Positions 1-12,158 of a stretch of 64,000 nt of DNA are shown one piece after another. Location of the stretch: positions 79,038,338 through 79,102,337 of the forward strand of contig CM043953.1 of the NCBI GenBank assembly GCA_014529385.2, written 5' to 3'. The stretch is from Adiantum capillus-veneris. Lineage: Eukaryota; Streptophyta; Polypodiopsida; Polypodiales; Pteridaceae. The notes under the pieces are model-generated. The model searched no databases, had not been told where the DNA came from, and saw nothing but the letters and a program-made list of their open reading frames with translations. Positions within the stretch are counted from its first letter, which is position 1, and the number at the start of each line of letters is the position of its first letter. The position numbers and the translations under genes are program-made.

Positions 1-1128
1 CCGACAAACCAAAGACATCCAATCAAGATATGATAAGGTTGATTTGTGACAAGTTGACCGCCACTATCAGAAGTGTTCTTCGTAGAAATCACAAGACAAG
101 GTGTGTTGGCGGAATGTGCTGATTCCATACCAAATTTTTGAATAGAGTCTGAAATAAGCTGACTGTCAAAGGAATAAAATACCTTTTGTGTGGTTCCTTT
201 GAATCTGAATACCAAGACACGAGTGAATCCCTTCTAGATCCACCATATCAAATGTAGAAGACAATAACTTTTTCACTTGCTGAAGAAATCCTAAATCATT
301 GGAAACAAGGATGGTATCATCCACATAAAGAGCAAGAATCACAAAACTACTACCTTGGTGATTTATGTATAAGGTGGGGTCTGAAGAGCAAGAGAGGAAT
401 CCTTTAGAGGTGAGAAAAAGATCAGATTTTGTATACCAAGCTCGCAAAGCTTGTTTGGTACCATGTAGTGCCTTATGGAGTTGAGCAAAAAGTTCTTCTT
501 TACTTAGAATAATAAACCCTTCTGGATGTTCCATATAAATTTTGCCTTCTAAGTCACTATTAAGAAAATCAGTTTGCATATCCATTTGATGAGATTCTAA
601 ATCAAATTGAACAGCAAATTCCAATAAAACTCGAACACTTTTAATGCAAACAACTGGTGAAAAGGTCTCTTGATAATCAACAAAATGTACCTTGAATTTG
701 TCAAAAGATCGATATGCTTTTACCTTTGTCTTATACACCCACTTACACAAAATAGTTGTACGACTAGGAGGTAGTTCAATTATTATCCATGTACCTTTAG
801 AGATAAGAGAATTGCACTCTTCATCCATAGCCTCCTGCAATTGATCCTTTTGTGGTGAAGAGATAGCTTCATTATAAGCAACAGGATCTTCAGAAGTAGA
901 GAAAGCATTATCAACAATATCATCATCATAAACATGACATGAGCCATGTTCAAAATCAATAGGCAAATCAACAAAAATATCAATATCATCATTGGCAACA
1001 TTTGGAATGGATGGTTGTGAAGAGGAAAGCCGCTCTATAGGAAGAGTTTCATCATCTGAAAGAAATGCAAAAGCCTGAAGCACTGATTTAGTAACATTAG
1101 AATCATCCATGGACCATGAGCCTCCCAT
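1..1128 (-). pseudogene. copia-1 reverse transcriptase (broken, runs off window)
   Basis: The longest open stretch is 320 codons (166-1128). It shows the copia RT landmarks: KWVYKTK, ETFSPVV, a DMQTDFLNSDLEG block (family form DVKTAFLNGDL), PEGF, and the catalytic LYVDDTILV. About a dozen residues normally between KWVYK and ETFSPVV (the KARLVAKG block) are missing. The frame breaks near 165, and homology continues to the left edge in another frame with the pre-RNase H motif YHILIGCLWFV (family form YRSLIGSLLYV). Not functional. Confidence 0.85.
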
Positions 1129-1735
1129 AAGCTATTCGTTAAAAGTAGCATCACGATTCACAATTACTTTCATGGAGGAAGGGTCATAGAATTTGTAGCC
1201 TTTGGAAGTGTCAGAATATCCAATAAAAATAACTCTAAGACCAGGAGTATCAAGCTTTATTCGTGTTTCTTTGGGAACATGAATATAAGAAATGCATCCA
1301 AAGGTTCAAAAATGAGATACAAAAAGAATGTCACCTGTCCATGCTGTGATGGGTATCTTACCAGAGGGTGTAGTAGTAGGAAGATGATTCTGAATAAATA
1401 CTGTTGTCAAAGTAGCTTCAGCCGAGTAATAGGAGATCACCCAGAATGAATCAGCATACATCTTATAGCATTGAGAATAGTGCAATTCTTTCGTTCAACA
1501 ACGCCGTTCTCTTGAGGTGAATATGGAATAGTGTGTTCATGATGAATTCCATTGTCAGCATAGTAACTCACAAACTCTCAAGAAACATACTCACCTCCAT
1601 TGTCACTACAAATATTCTTGAGACGACGACCAGTTTGAAGTTCCGCAGCCTTGTGCAATTGTTTGAAAATAAATAAGGCCTCAAATTTTTGTTTAAGTAG
1701 AAATACAGTCGTATACCATTGTGAAGGATTGGGGG
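1129..1735 (-). pseudogene. copia-1 integrase (broken)
   Basis: Minus-strand translation across several frames shows FLLKQKFEAL, SDNGGEYVS (second catalytic Asp region) and NGVVERKN (near the catalytic Glu), then the C-terminal copia signature: HVPKETRIKLD, FIGYSDTSKGYKFYDP and VNRDATFNE just before the RT stretch. Stops and frameshifts interrupt it repeatedly. Homology ends near 1735, where unrelated sequence begins, so the zinc-binding N-terminus is lost. Confidence 0.8.
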
Positions 1736-3360
1736 GCTGGCCTCCACAACACCTCAAATCAACACCAAGAAAAGAGGATGAAGAGCATAGCTCTCTCAAG
1801 ATAATATGGGCTGATATTCTCTCACAAATTTTGACAGCCTCACTCACACTCAGCCTCACTCACACTCAGCTTCGACTAGCTTCCCTCTACACCGCTACAA
1901 CTCCCACTATACTTGGATGCACCAAAGGAAGCAAGGGAACCAAGAAAAACAAAGTAAAAAAGTAAAGAAAAACAATGGAAATCTCTACACTTTTCCTCAT
2001 AAAACCAAGAGCTTCACTTCTTTTCAATCGCCCTTCCATGTGCTAGTAGACTCCATAGGCGCTCTCATATATACACATAGCTTGACCAAAACCCATCCAA
2101 ATCAAGCTCACTTTTAAAACCCACAAATTTCAGCAAAAAAAATCAAGAAAAGTGATGGAAAACTTGGGGAAAACCTTGCCCTTTTGCGTATGTACAAGCA
2201 AGGAATAGCAGCACATAGTCTACCCTCGACTAGCTGCACCGAAGGGAACCACACACAACATGGTTGCCATACCTCAAACCAAGATGAAGAGAGGTAAATA
2301 TGCAGAGCTAAGCACCCACTTTCTTCAGCCCATTGAGGAGACACACACTCTCAACTCACCACACTAGGCTCTCGCAAGTCAAGAGGGGCACCTCTACACC
2401 AAAACCCCCACGCTTCACCGCAGGCTGCAACAACACATAGTTTCTTCTTCACAGCTGAATATCCCTCTTCACTCATGACCCCAAGCTGATAAAAGCTCAG
2501 TTTTTCTTCATATTTTTAAATCACTAACTCACACTTTGAATTCTCGACACTTCTATGTACAAAAACAGCAAAACTATGTACCCCGCACAACTGGCACGTA
2601 TGTGTAGAGACAACTGGCACACATCGTTTTTGTACACTTTATACAAGCATGCTTTATTTACATCTAAGGCCCCCAAAAGCATTTAAAAACATCTCTCAAA
2701 GGCTTTGGGGTGGCCCACACCATTTTGCCAAAACACGTCACATATTGCCCCCCCAACAAGCATGGAACACTTTCAAGTGTTTCATGTACACATTCTATCA
2801 TCAAGTAGTCACTTTATGTAGCTTGCATCCCAAGAAGGCACCAATTATCATGATAAACACCAAAAAGGGTGTCTACTCTCACCACTCACCTCCATTCTTC
2901 ATGTAACAACCATACACATCATATACCAAGAGCTACCTCGCTCGATTGTAGTAAAAACAGCATAGCTTATGTTGCGAACTCTGATCGATGCAAACCTGGA
3001 ACTCAAATCAACGAGCTTGAGGAGACAAACAAGTGTTGGATGAAAAGTGCCATTGTGCTACAGTCCATTGCACCTTTGCCGTTTCTCCAAATTTGGAGCA
3101 GAAGACCCCCAAAAATTGAGATGAAGTTCAGGGTGTCAAAAGACAAATCAACAAGAAAACGTAATCAACAATTCATTATATAGATTAGCAATAAACTCCA
3201 CATAAAACACTAATCATATTCTTCTTAACACAAAACAACCACAATCAGCATGAATCAATCCTCAAAAATAAGATTTGTAGCAATTCTGAATCTTACATGA
3301 GAATCGCATACACATACTCTGTTTTGTCACCATGAATTGAATCGTCCCGTGATTGCTACC
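1736..3360. other. Non-coding segment inside copia-1
   Basis: About 1.6 kb lies between the integrase break and the primer site, where gag and protease would be expected. I find no gag zinc knuckle, protease motif or other recognisable coding sequence; only short chance reading frames. It may be an insertion or a replaced segment. Confidence 0.5.
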
Positions 3361-3372
3361 GCTGTGATACCA
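3361..3372 (-). other. copia-1 primer binding site
   Basis: The minus strand reads TGGTATCACAGC directly after the LTR end. This is the tRNA-iMet primer site (TGGTATCAGAGC) with one mismatch. Confidence 0.75.
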
Positions 3373-3511
3373 TGTTGAGATATAAAGATAAAGAGAGATA
3401 CAAGACAAGAGACACACCATGTACGCTCCCAAAGAATGATTCATATTGAGGACAAGATACAAATATATAGGTGAGACCAAGTTGAGTAGAGTGAGCCATA
3501 TGTCGCTCCAA
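3373..3511 (-). repeat. copia-1 5' LTR (short, about 139 bp)
   Basis: On the plus strand it begins TGTTGAGAT and ends near GTCGCTCCAA. It matches the LTR at 15214-15376 nearly base for base across the segment GTACGCTCCCAAAGA to AGTTGAGTAGAGT. The terminal CA is lost at the right end. It lacks the expanded GA tract of the other copy. Confidence 0.7.
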
Positions 3512-3529
3512 TAAAGACTTAGCTTCCAA

Positions 3530-3723
3530 TAAAGACTTAGCTTGATAGAGTGAAAATGTGATTGGGAGATTAGGGCTTAGCTTGGTAGAGTGGCCAAAAT
3601 GTGACTGGGAGATTAAGGCTTAGAGTCGTAGAGCAAAAATGTGATTGGGAGATGAGGGCTTAGAGTGATAAGTGAAAATGTGATTGGGAGATTAGGGATT
3701 ATAGTGGTAGAGTGAAATGTGAT
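3530..3723. repeat. Tandem repeat, about 40-bp unit
   Basis: The core ATTGGGAGAT (ACTGGGAGAT once) recurs at 3561, 3604, 3644 and 3683, giving periods of 43, 40 and 39 bp. Each unit reads roughly TAGAGTGAAAATGTGATTGG then GAGATTAGGGCTTAG. About 4.5 degenerate units abut the outer side of the copia-1 LTR. Confidence 0.85.
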
Positions 3724-5269
3724 GTTCAAGGGAGGGAAGAAGGGCCCTATTTATAGGTGAAGTTGTCTCCTTAAGCAGAAGATATTTGGTAGTATTTAAA
3801 CAAGTCTTTAGCCATTTGTGTATAATGTGATATCCAAATAAAATGAAAGATTGAAGCACCAAGAAATCTTCAAGATTTTGTTATAGTTGTACATGCTTCT
3901 TTCATGTTTTTTATTGCATCCACATTTTTTGGACAAGACCTTCTACCATAAGGAACACACATAAGCCCCCCAATGAGCACTTCATTAACTCCAAATATAG
4001 ACTTTTGTCTTGACATTACAAGAATAACTTCTTCCAACCTTGAAAAAATATTTCACAGTTTTTGAAATGGTTTGCAACAAACCTATGGTGCCCCCTGATA
4101 TTTATAGCTTCATCTTTTTTTTTTGTCTTCACGTCCTTTCATGCACACATCATCAAGAAATGAAATTGTGTTTTATATAGTCATGGAGAACCTTGTTCAT
4201 TCCATTCATCATATGTGCAACTGAATCCGTTGCTCCAAGAGATAAGGTACACATACTAATATATCTCAAAGGTGTTTTTATGGTTGTTAAATCTCCATCT
4301 AGCTAAAATTGATTGCTCTTTGAAGAGAGATATCTCATTGTCTGTATTGATCTTCCTGCAAATGCCTATGTAAATTCATCCACAATTGGTATTGTATCCA
4401 CATTCCTCATGGTAAACTTGTTTACACACTACATGCCTTGTATGAAATGCAAAACAATAGGAAGAGGTTGAGGTCCAGGAGGGCCTCTTTATTTTCCATG
4501 AAATTATGAATGTGATTAACATTTTGATAACCCTTCAAGAACGGTGGGTGTATCAGAGAGGTGTAAGAGCTGTCAAAGGATGCACTTTTTTCCCTAAAAA
4601 GGGACTGGAAAATTTTATGGTTTTTGGCCTTCCATAACTCCTACAAATGATCTCCAATTTGAGCAGAGATTATACAGTTGTGATCTATAGGACAAGCTCT
4701 TTTTGTAGATATGCTACATGATATGGTTTTACCGGTTAGATTTGCAGTTTCATTTTGGAGAAAAAATTGAATTCAAATAAAATAGTTGTTTTGTCTGTTT
4801 GAATTCAAAATTTAACCTTTGATTGTTTTCTTAATACAAAAGGTTTGACTTTGATTAAAATGCCAAATAAAGAGGTCCACTTAGACCCCATTCTCTTCCT
4901 AATGGCACCATGTTTGAATATGGCATGCAAGAAGGCTCAAAAATACACATGGCAATCTTGACATTGAGTAGTTCTATTACCATTAGCACTGTGGTTTCAG
5001 AACCAGGATTGGATGCAGATTCCAAGGTAGGTGAGGGATAGACAAGATCACCATATGTGCATCAAAACTAGGATCAACACATTCTATCTCATGTGGCTAG
5101 AAATCCACAGCCTTACCACATCTTGAAATAATTCATTTAAAACACTTATTTTCTTCTTTTGTTAAAAGCCTCTCATAGCCAACCTTTAGTTTGCTTAGAG
5201 ATTAAATTGTGAACCTATGTCCAATTCTATTTGGATCCCTGAGATTTGGCTGCAAAGAAGTCTCTTCTA
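3724..5269. other. AT-rich non-coding DNA
   Basis: No coding sequence, RNA gene or transposon end was recognised in this 1.5 kb. Reading frames are short and stop-rich on both strands. Confidence 0.5.
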
Positions 5270-5845
5270 GCTTGTAAGGGCCTCCTCCTATATCTTACTC
5301 TTAACCAACGTATCTAAACCATCAACTCATTATAAAGAAAATGAGTAAATTTGGGCTAAATCCAAGCACAAAGTTTAATCAGGAGACACTTTAGTAGGCT
5401 TACACCATGGGAGCATAGGCATATCTAATGCATGGAAAATTAGCTTTTTCAATTTGAGAAAACTAGCATAAAGAAAAAGATAAGATAAAGATTAATAAGA
5501 AGATCATACAAGGAAAAATAAAAAGAAAAAGATAAGGAAAACTACAAAAGAGAAGATAAGGATAAGGTGAGTAAGTAGCTTGTTGAAGAAGTTTTGAAAA
5601 GAAAAATAAGTTATAAAGATAAGTAGAAAGAACTTATCGATTAAAAAAAATAAACTATCAAGATAAGTGAAGGCACCTATCTAAAATGTGCTTTGAAAAA
5701 GGGCTTCACTTCTCATTTTACACTTATCTCCTTTATTTCTCAAGGTAAAAACTTAAGAGTAAACTTGAAAAAGCCATAGGTAAGCCTCTTCCACACACAG
5801 CTCTCCTACACAGACACCCTCTCCAAGAGAAGCCATGGAAAAAAC
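5270..5845. repeat. Dispersed repeat R1, copy 1
   Basis: About 570 bp match 14684-15213 along their length, from the ATCTAAACCATCAACTCA block to ACCCTCTCCAAGAGAA. The central part is purine-rich with many GATAAG/CTTATC motifs. No open frame is conserved between the two copies. It may be an LTR or a short non-autonomous element; its class is unknown. Confidence 0.8.
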
Positions 5846-6928
5846 CCTAATCAAGTTTGTCAAAACTTGATCTTCTTCTTCACATTACACTCTCCATATC
5901 CCCTCTCTTAACCCTCAAGCTTTTCATAGCTTGAATCTTGTTTATCTCATTCCTTTCTCTCAATCCAAGTAGCAAAATTGGTGGTATTCAAGTGAAGGTG
6001 AAGAGGGAGAGAGCCGACTACATCCAAAGCAAGGAGAAGACTATACCATACACACACTAAGGTAACGTTTTCTTGTTCTTTTTATGCTATTGCACTTGCT
6101 TAAAATTGATTTACCTGTCATGCTTCATGTTTAAGCTCTCATCCTTCCATAAGCAATCCTTTCCCTTGCTTGCTTGGGAAAAAGAATAGCTTCTCAATTT
6201 TGTTACTTCATTCTAACTATGGTTCATTATAATCATAACTAACCATGTTGCTAACAAATATCCATGATTTCAAGTTCCTTTCTTCCAATGTTCTTTAGAT
6301 TACTATACTAGCATGGCATAGACAGAGTAGAAAGCGCTCTCTTTAACCATAGGTGACTGGAGATCATATTTACCTAAATAGTATGCATCATGAATGGTGA
6401 TTCATATCTTTAATTATCTCTTAATCTCTCGTATAAATTTTTTTATTGTATTTTAACTTGCTTATATTCTCTTACCTAAAAAACTCTTATAAAGGTAAAT
6501 GCCATAAATCAAAGGCAGCTAAGTACTAGAGTTTTTTTGGAACTAACCTTATTTTCCAAAAGAGGGATTATAATTTCTCCAAAAGAAATGCTCTCATGAA
6601 AAGCTCCCAATGTTTTCTTGATTTTTCATAAGTTAAGTGTGTAAAAGTTTTAGTGACATACTTAAGATAATATTTAATTCTCTCATAAGGGAGTTGAGTT
6701 TCTGAAGGGAAATTTTATCCCCTCTTGTCAATTGAAAAACCCAAAATTCTCAAACCACTCCTAGCTATGAAATTAATCCTCTCCAAGGTAGCCAAATATG
6801 TCTAAATCCCATCTCAAAGAAGTATTTTTTCACCATTCATACTCAATTGCATCAGCATTTTCAATACACTAGCATGCCCACTCTTAGAAGCTTTGCATTT
6901 TATTTTTATACTATCATTTATTGAATGG
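5846..6928. other. AT-rich non-coding DNA flanking copia-2
   Basis: No coding sequence was recognised. This is the left flank of the copia-2 insertion; the interrupted sequence resumes at 12159. Confidence 0.5.
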
Positions 6929-6933
6929 TTATA
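6929..6933. other. Target site duplication TTATA (left)
   Basis: TTATA directly precedes the LTR start at 6934 and is repeated at 12154-12158 directly after the LTR end. A 5-bp duplication is standard for copia integration. Confidence 0.9.
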
Positions 6934-7180
6934 TGATGAGCGCGCGGCGGTGTGTGCAAGTGATAGAGCACGCGAAGATGTGCAAGCCTTGAGGCTTGAA
7001 GTGGAGGCACTGTGCTGCAAAAGGGAAGCGCTAGCAGAACGAAGAGGGAGAGAGAGAGAGCTCACGTTTTTCGGGAAAACTCAATAAGTGAGTTTTGGGT
7101 TTTCCCACTTTTATTATCAGTGACCTTTTAAAAAGTATAAAAATGTACAAAAAGGGGTTATTTAGGCCTTTAACCCAACA
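6934..7180 (-). repeat. copia-2 3' LTR
   Basis: It runs from TGATGAGCGCGCGG to AACCCAACA on the plus strand (TG...CA), 247 bp. It is about 96% identical by eye to 11905-12153. Confidence 0.93.
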
Positions 7181-7190
7181 ACCTCCCACT
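7181..7190 (-). other. copia-2 polypurine tract
   Basis: The minus strand reads AGTGGGAGGT directly before the 3' LTR, the position of the plus-strand priming site. Confidence 0.7.
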
Positions 7191-7215
7191 TAAAGGCATA
7201 AATGACGCCTTTAAG

Positions 7216-8691
7216 TTAACCAACTCCCACCAGCTGTATGCAATGCTCATGTTGAGCCTTAGCAAGACTCTTGGTGAGAACATCTGCAGGGTTATCCTGT
7301 GTATGGATCTTAGTCAAGCTGACTAGACCATCCTCCAATACCTGTCGTATGAAGTGGTACCGCACATCTATGTGTTTGGTACGCGCATGAAACATGGCAT
7401 TTTTGGCTAAATAAACAGCACTGTGGCTATCACAACCTAACACGGGTGTATGAGCAGGCATGCCAAGTTCTTTTGCAAGTCTGCCCAACCAAATGGCCTC
7501 TTTTGAAGCCTCTGTGGCTGAAATATATTCAGCCTCAGTAATACTCAATGCCACAATTTTCTGTAACCTAGAACACCAAGAGACTGCACCACCAGCAATG
7601 GCAAATACATATCCACCGGTAGATTTCCTGGTATCCATGTCACCTGCCATGTCTGCATCACAATATCCCTGCAACTTTAAGTCACTTTTGCCATAACAGA
7701 TACACTTTGATTGTGTACCTTTCAAATATCTCAGAATGCACTTGACAGCTTCCCAATGCGCTTTGCCAGGATTCGACATGTATCGACTAACAACTCCCAC
7801 TGCATAAGCAATGTCGGTACGAGTGGCAACCATAGCATACATAAGAGAACCACAAGCTGATGCATAAGGGATTCCCTTCATTGCTTTCAATGTTACCTCA
7901 TCCTTTGGGCAATCTGCTTTGCTAAGCTTAGTGTATGGAGGTAAAGGTACTCCAAGAGTCTTAGCATCAGCCATATTAAACCTATCAAGTACTTTTCCAA
8001 TGTACCTTTCTTGAGATAAAAACAGCAATTTCAGCTTTCTATCTCTTTTAATACGCATGCCCAAAATATGCTCTGCATCACCCAAATCCTTCATAGCAAA
8101 TGTTGAATTTAGCTTACGTTTCAGAGCATCAAGACTAGTCTTATGTTTCCCGGCAAGCAGCATGTCATCAACACAGAGAACAAGTATGATAGGACTACCA
8201 TCTTCATCCCTTTTCGTATACAAACAATGATCTACATGGCTGCGTTTAAAGCCTTGAGACATCATAAAAGTGTCAAACTTCTTACACCACTGCCGTGATG
8301 ATTGTCTCAAACCATACAAAGCCCTTTTCAGTTTGCATACAAGTTCCTCACGTGTAGAAACTAAAAAACCTTCAGGTTGTTTCATGTATATGTCCTCTTC
8401 AATGTCACCGTGCAAAAACGTTGTCTTTACATCCATTTGATTCAATTCCAAATCAAGCACCGCAACGAGAGCAAAAAGGATAGGTAAAGTTGTAAGTTTT
8501 ACAACGGGAGAAAAGATTTCTTGAAAATCAATTCGTTCTTTCTGTGCATATCCTTTTGCAACCAATCTTGCCTTGTACTTGGGTTTTTCATCGACAATCT
8601 TAATCTTGTATACCCATTTGTTACGAAGAGCCTTTCTCCCTTTAGGCAATGGCACAAGATCCCAAGTATCATTTGCATACAAGGATTTCAT
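7216..8691 (-). pseudogene. copia-2 reverse transcriptase-RNase H
   Basis: This 491-codon open stretch is the longest intact pol piece. RT motifs, in order, are NKWVYKIK, KARLVAKGYAQ, FSPVVK, DVKTTFLHGD, PEGF and catalytic LCVDDMLLAG (YVDD has become CVDD). The RNase H part follows with GYCDADMAGD, STGGYVF, SWCSRLQ, SITEAEY, the KHIDVRYHFIR block and DNPADVLTKSL. It is in frame with 8698-8934 but cut off by a TAA at 8698-8700, where CAA is expected. The Tyr-to-Cys change in the catalytic box is itself likely damaging. Confidence 0.9.
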
Positions 8692-8697
8692 TTCCTC

Positions 8698-8934
8698 TTA
8701 CATTGTAAGCTCCCACTTAGTGCTTGACTCACATGTCTTTGCCTTTTTATACCTAAGAGGCTCTCCCTCATCTGTCAACATAACATGATGCAAAGAGGGC
8801 TCAAAGCACTGTATCAACCTTCTGACACGAGTAGATCTGCGTACCCAATGATCTACATTCTCAGGCACAGGTTCTACATCAGGAGGCAACTCATTTTCAG
8901 CATGCTCATGCTCCTGAAAATCATTTTCAGCCAT
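8698..8934 (-). pseudogene. copia-2 integrase-RT linker piece
   Basis: A 78-codon piece between two in-frame stops (TAG near 8944 and TAA at 8698). It holds an acidic linker and RRSTRVRRL, the typical copia RRSxRxxxxP-type motif just before the RT domain. It is continuous in frame with the pieces on either side, so each stop looks like a single-base change from a Gln codon. Confidence 0.8.
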
Positions 8935-8943
8935 GACAGGTGG

Positions 8944-9318
8944 CTATCCATCCTCGTTTGGAGCATCTAAATCATGTCCTACCTCTTCTGGCTCAAGGTT
9001 AACCGGTTGATTATCAATTTCAGCTTGCGGTAATGCATCTTGAGGCTCTTTTTCAACATCAATAGGTGGCAAGAGAGGCTGAAATTTGACCGATTTCTTG
9101 TCAATTTCAGAAGATGTAGCATTTTTCAGCAATTTAGCCTCATTGAACACTATATCTCGGCTGCGTACTACGCTCTTAAACTGAGGCAACCATATCCTGT
9201 AGCCCATTTCACCCTCTTCCCCATAACCTAGGAAGGGTCCTTGGATGGACTTAGCATCTAGCTTTGTCCTCAAGTCATTACGAACATGGACAAAAGCCTC
9301 GCAGTCAAACACTCTCAA
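8944..9318 (-). pseudogene. copia-2 integrase C-terminal region
   Basis: It carries the copia integrase C-terminal signature: RVFDCEAFVHV, RTKLDAKSIQGPFLGYGE, GYRIWLP and VVRSRDIVFNE, followed by a charged linker. A single-base indel near 9350, in an A-run, separates it from the catalytic core, and a TAG closes it at its 3' end. Confidence 0.85.
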
Positions 9319-9431
9319 ATGATCATAAGAGGCAGGTTTGCCAGACCAAAAATCTCCTCTGGAATGTCATTTATCAGCGTACCGTTAGGAGAGCGATTGC
9401 ATACATGAACTGCAGTTTTCAAAGCCTCTCC

Positions 9432-10379
9432 CTAAAACCCATGAGGGAGATTAGCCGTGGACAACATGCAACGCACTCTCTCACATAAAGTACGGTTATA
9501 CCTCTCAGCCACACCATTAGAAGATGGATTATAAGGGGCTGTCAACTCCCTTTTAATCCCATATTCTTCGCAATAACGCTGAAATTCAGCAGACGTGTAC
9601 TCCCCCCCATTGTCAGATCTCAAACATTTAAGCTTACTACCCTTTTGCATGGTCACAAAAGCATGAAACCTCTTAAATTCATTAAATGTCTCACTCTTAT
9701 TCTTTAACAAATATGCCCAGCCTTTCCTAGTGCAATCATCAATTAATGTAACAAAGTATAATGCACCACCAAAAGACTTAACAGACATTGTACATACATC
9801 GGAGTGAATTAAATCAAGAGCATTAGCTTTGCACGAGACACCAGAATAATAAGAAGACTTCTTTTGTTTACCATACAAACAGTCATTACAGAAATCTAAC
9901 TTGGTACCCTTTACATCAACCCTCTTCAAAGAGGAGAGCACATCAAGTCCCTTCTGGCTCATATGGCCAAGTCTTTTGTGCCACAACTCCAAATGAGAAG
10001 CAACTTGGGCCACTACAAGAAACTTGCCAGGCAAAGCTTTGCCATGCAAATAGTACAATGTACCACTCTTGCATCCCTTGATAATGAGCATTGATCCCTT
10101 AAGCAACTTCCATGAACCCCCAGCAAAAATGGTTGTATAACCCTGTGCATCCAACTGGCCAACAGATAATAGACTCTTCTTGATGCTTGGTACATACCTG
10201 ACATCTTTAAGCATAAACTCTTGGCCATTGTTTAATGCCAAGCGCACAGTGCCCATTCCTTCAATGTCACAAGCATGGTTATCCCCAAGGTAACCTTGCC
10301 ATACTTGCCTGCATGATAAGAAGCAAAACACTCCACAGATGGAGTCACATGAAATGAGGCACCCGAGTCTACTATCCAA
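9432..10379 (-). pseudogene. copia-2 integrase core with pre-integrase domain
   Basis: Homology starts about 28 codons in, at LGDNHACDIEGMGTV, the protease C-terminal part shifted from the gag-protease frame near 10290. Then come NVRYVPSI-like DVRYVPSIKKSLLSVGQLD, the HHCC finger (HKRLGHMS, CNDCLYGKQ) and the core DDE triad: IHSDVC, SDNGGEYTS and the Glu of NGVAERYN. The frame ends at a stop in LPHGF, where W is usual. The core looks intact up to that point. Confidence 0.88.
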
Positions 10380-11392
10380 GACTGTGTAAGGCCATCATTT
10401 GCACTTAGAAATGCATCAATGATATCTCTACGTGAGATAAGCATGTCTTCTGCATTCTCTACAACAAAATCTGAGGGGCATGAAGCTGCAACCAAGATCT
10501 CTTCACTGTCGGATAACTCTGTGATAACCACACTAGAGGATACATTGACAGTCTCTGAATCCTTGGAGGAGGTACCTGCTGATTTTTCCCCTTTCTTATC
10601 CTCTGTCTTCTTCTTCTCCTGTGATTCCTTCTTTCTTTCCTTCTCTTTCTTGAAATACCTACAATCTGGCTTCTTATGGCCTTTTCTGTCACACTGATAA
10701 CAAGTCACATCCTTATCCCTAGACTTTCTTTTGCTCCTGTTTTGAGTCTTGGTACTTGTATTTTGCTTTTGACTTCTGCCTCTCGCATTGTAAGCAGAAT
10801 TGCCACCTTCCCCACCGCTAGACTTGCGTCTAATTTCCTCATTTAAGATGGAGCCTCGCACTCCATCATATGTGAGGTTGGGGCGATTACGCAAAGAAAC
10901 CACAAGCGTTTCCCAAGAGTCTGGCAAAGTCATCAACAAAAATATGGCTTTCAACTTGTCATCAAAAGGTTGAAGCCCAGTATCCTGTAGCTGACTCATA
11001 ACACTGGTGAAAGCACTTAAGTGCTCAGAAGCCGACTTGGCTTCGTCAAGCATCATGTTCACCAGTTTGCGCATCAAATGCACCTGATTCACAGGGGTGG
11101 CCTTCAACTTATGCCAAATTGCATGTGCACTGTCCAAGCCCTTTATGTCCACCAGAATGTCATCGATCATCACAACCATTTTTATGTAGGCCTTTGCCCA
11201 CTTGTTGAGCTTGGCCCAATCCTCATCCGGCATATCCTCAGGCTTTACAGCCAAGAGGGCGTCCTCACAATCCTTGAGGAACAAAATCCCCTGCATCCTG
11301 TCCTGCAATAGGTCGAAACCTGTACCGTCAAATCGCTTGATTTCCATCAAGCTCTTGGCATCAGACGACGAGGAAGTAGAGGCCATTTGCAC
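10232..11392 (-). pseudogene. copia-2 gag and start of protease
   Basis: A 386-codon frame starting at an ATG about 500 bp inside the 5' LTR. The N-terminal half is a copia-type gag (KRFDGTGF, AHAIWHKLKATP, LTYDGVRGSILNEE). A CCHC zinc knuckle CYQCDRKGHKKPDC is at about residues 232-245, followed by a lysine-rich spacer. The aspartic protease active site IVDSGASFHVTPS is near residue 341. A one-base shift near 10290 takes the rest of pol out of frame. It would encode the particle protein and protease of the element. Confidence 0.88.
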
Positions 11393-11890
11393 GGATAAAA
11401 ATGCAACAGAAAGTATCTACACAAAATCTGAAAATTTCCAGTGATCACAATGTACCGCATGTTGCATACAATGTGCTGAAAATTTCAGCGATTAACAAGT
11501 ATCCCCAATGTGTACTTGCATAAACCCACAAAAGGTGTACATAAATCTCAATTTGTGTACATAAAAACAATCCAATTCTGAATTTTCTACAAATTTACTG
11601 TTTTGGCGCATCAATTTGCATCAAATGGACCTGTTTTGAGTGGGAAAAGCAAGAGGCATTCACGGGAATCGATTTAGAACACCTGCGTTTTGCTGTTTTG
11701 ACCTGTAATTTTCTGGTTTTTACTTGTTTTTACCTAATTTCAGCATGTTTTAGGCTATTTTGGAAACCCTAATCACCCTAGGTGACACAGGAAGCAAGGG
11801 GCTTCACGATGAAAGTGGAAATTTGACGCGAGAGAAGCCTTTTCGCCTGCTGTCCAGCCACCTTCGCAAAGCTTCTGAAACCCTAATCTG

Positions 11891-11902
11891 GCTCTGATAC
11901 CA
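11891..11902 (-). other. copia-2 primer binding site
   Basis: The minus strand reads TGGTATCAGAGC, a perfect complement site for tRNA-iMet, two bases inside the 5' LTR. Confidence 0.92.
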
Positions 11903-11904
11903 GT

Positions 11905-12153
11905 TGATGAGCGCGCGGCGGTGTGTGCAAGTGATAGAGCACGCAAAGGTGTGCAAGCCTTGAGGCTTGAAGCGGAGGCACTGTGCTGCAGAAGGGAAGC
12001 GCTAGCAGAACGAAGAGGGAGAGAGAGAGAGAGCTCACGTTTTTGGGAAAAACTCAATAAGTGAGTTTTGGGTTTTCCCACTTTTATTACAAGTGACCTT
12101 TAAAAAAGTATAAAAATGTACAAAAAGGGGTTATTTAGGCCTTTAACCCAACA
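11905..12153 (-). repeat. copia-2 5' LTR
   Basis: 249 bp, TGATGAGCG to CCCAACA on the plus strand, paired with 6934-7180. The extra length is one more GA dinucleotide. Confidence 0.93.
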
Positions 12154-12158
12154 TTATA
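12154..12158. other. Target site duplication TTATA (right)
   Basis: Identical to 6929-6933 and directly adjacent to the LTR end. Confidence 0.9.

Larger units (their letters stand above)
1..3511 (-). mobile_element. copia-1: broken Ty1/copia retrotransposon
   Basis: Read on the minus strand, the order is short LTR (3373-3511), tRNA-Met primer site, about 1.6 kb of non-coding sequence, integrase and reverse transcriptase, which runs off the window at position 1. Gag and protease are not found, so they were deleted or replaced by the 1736-3360 segment. All coding parts carry stops and frameshifts. The LTR matches the one at 15214-15376, so both belong to one family. Confidence 0.75.
6934..12153 (-). 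mobile_element. copia-2: full-length-structured Ty1/copia element
   Basis: A 5,220-bp element with two LTRs of about 248 bp, a perfect tRNA-iMet primer site, a polypurine tract and a TTATA target duplication. The coding order on the minus strand is gag, protease, integrase, RT, RNase H, as in Ty1/copia. The LTRs differ at roughly ten positions plus a 2-bp microsatellite indel, suggesting a moderately old insertion. The polyprotein is interrupted by at least two frameshifts and two in-frame stops, so this copy is defective. Confidence 0.93.
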
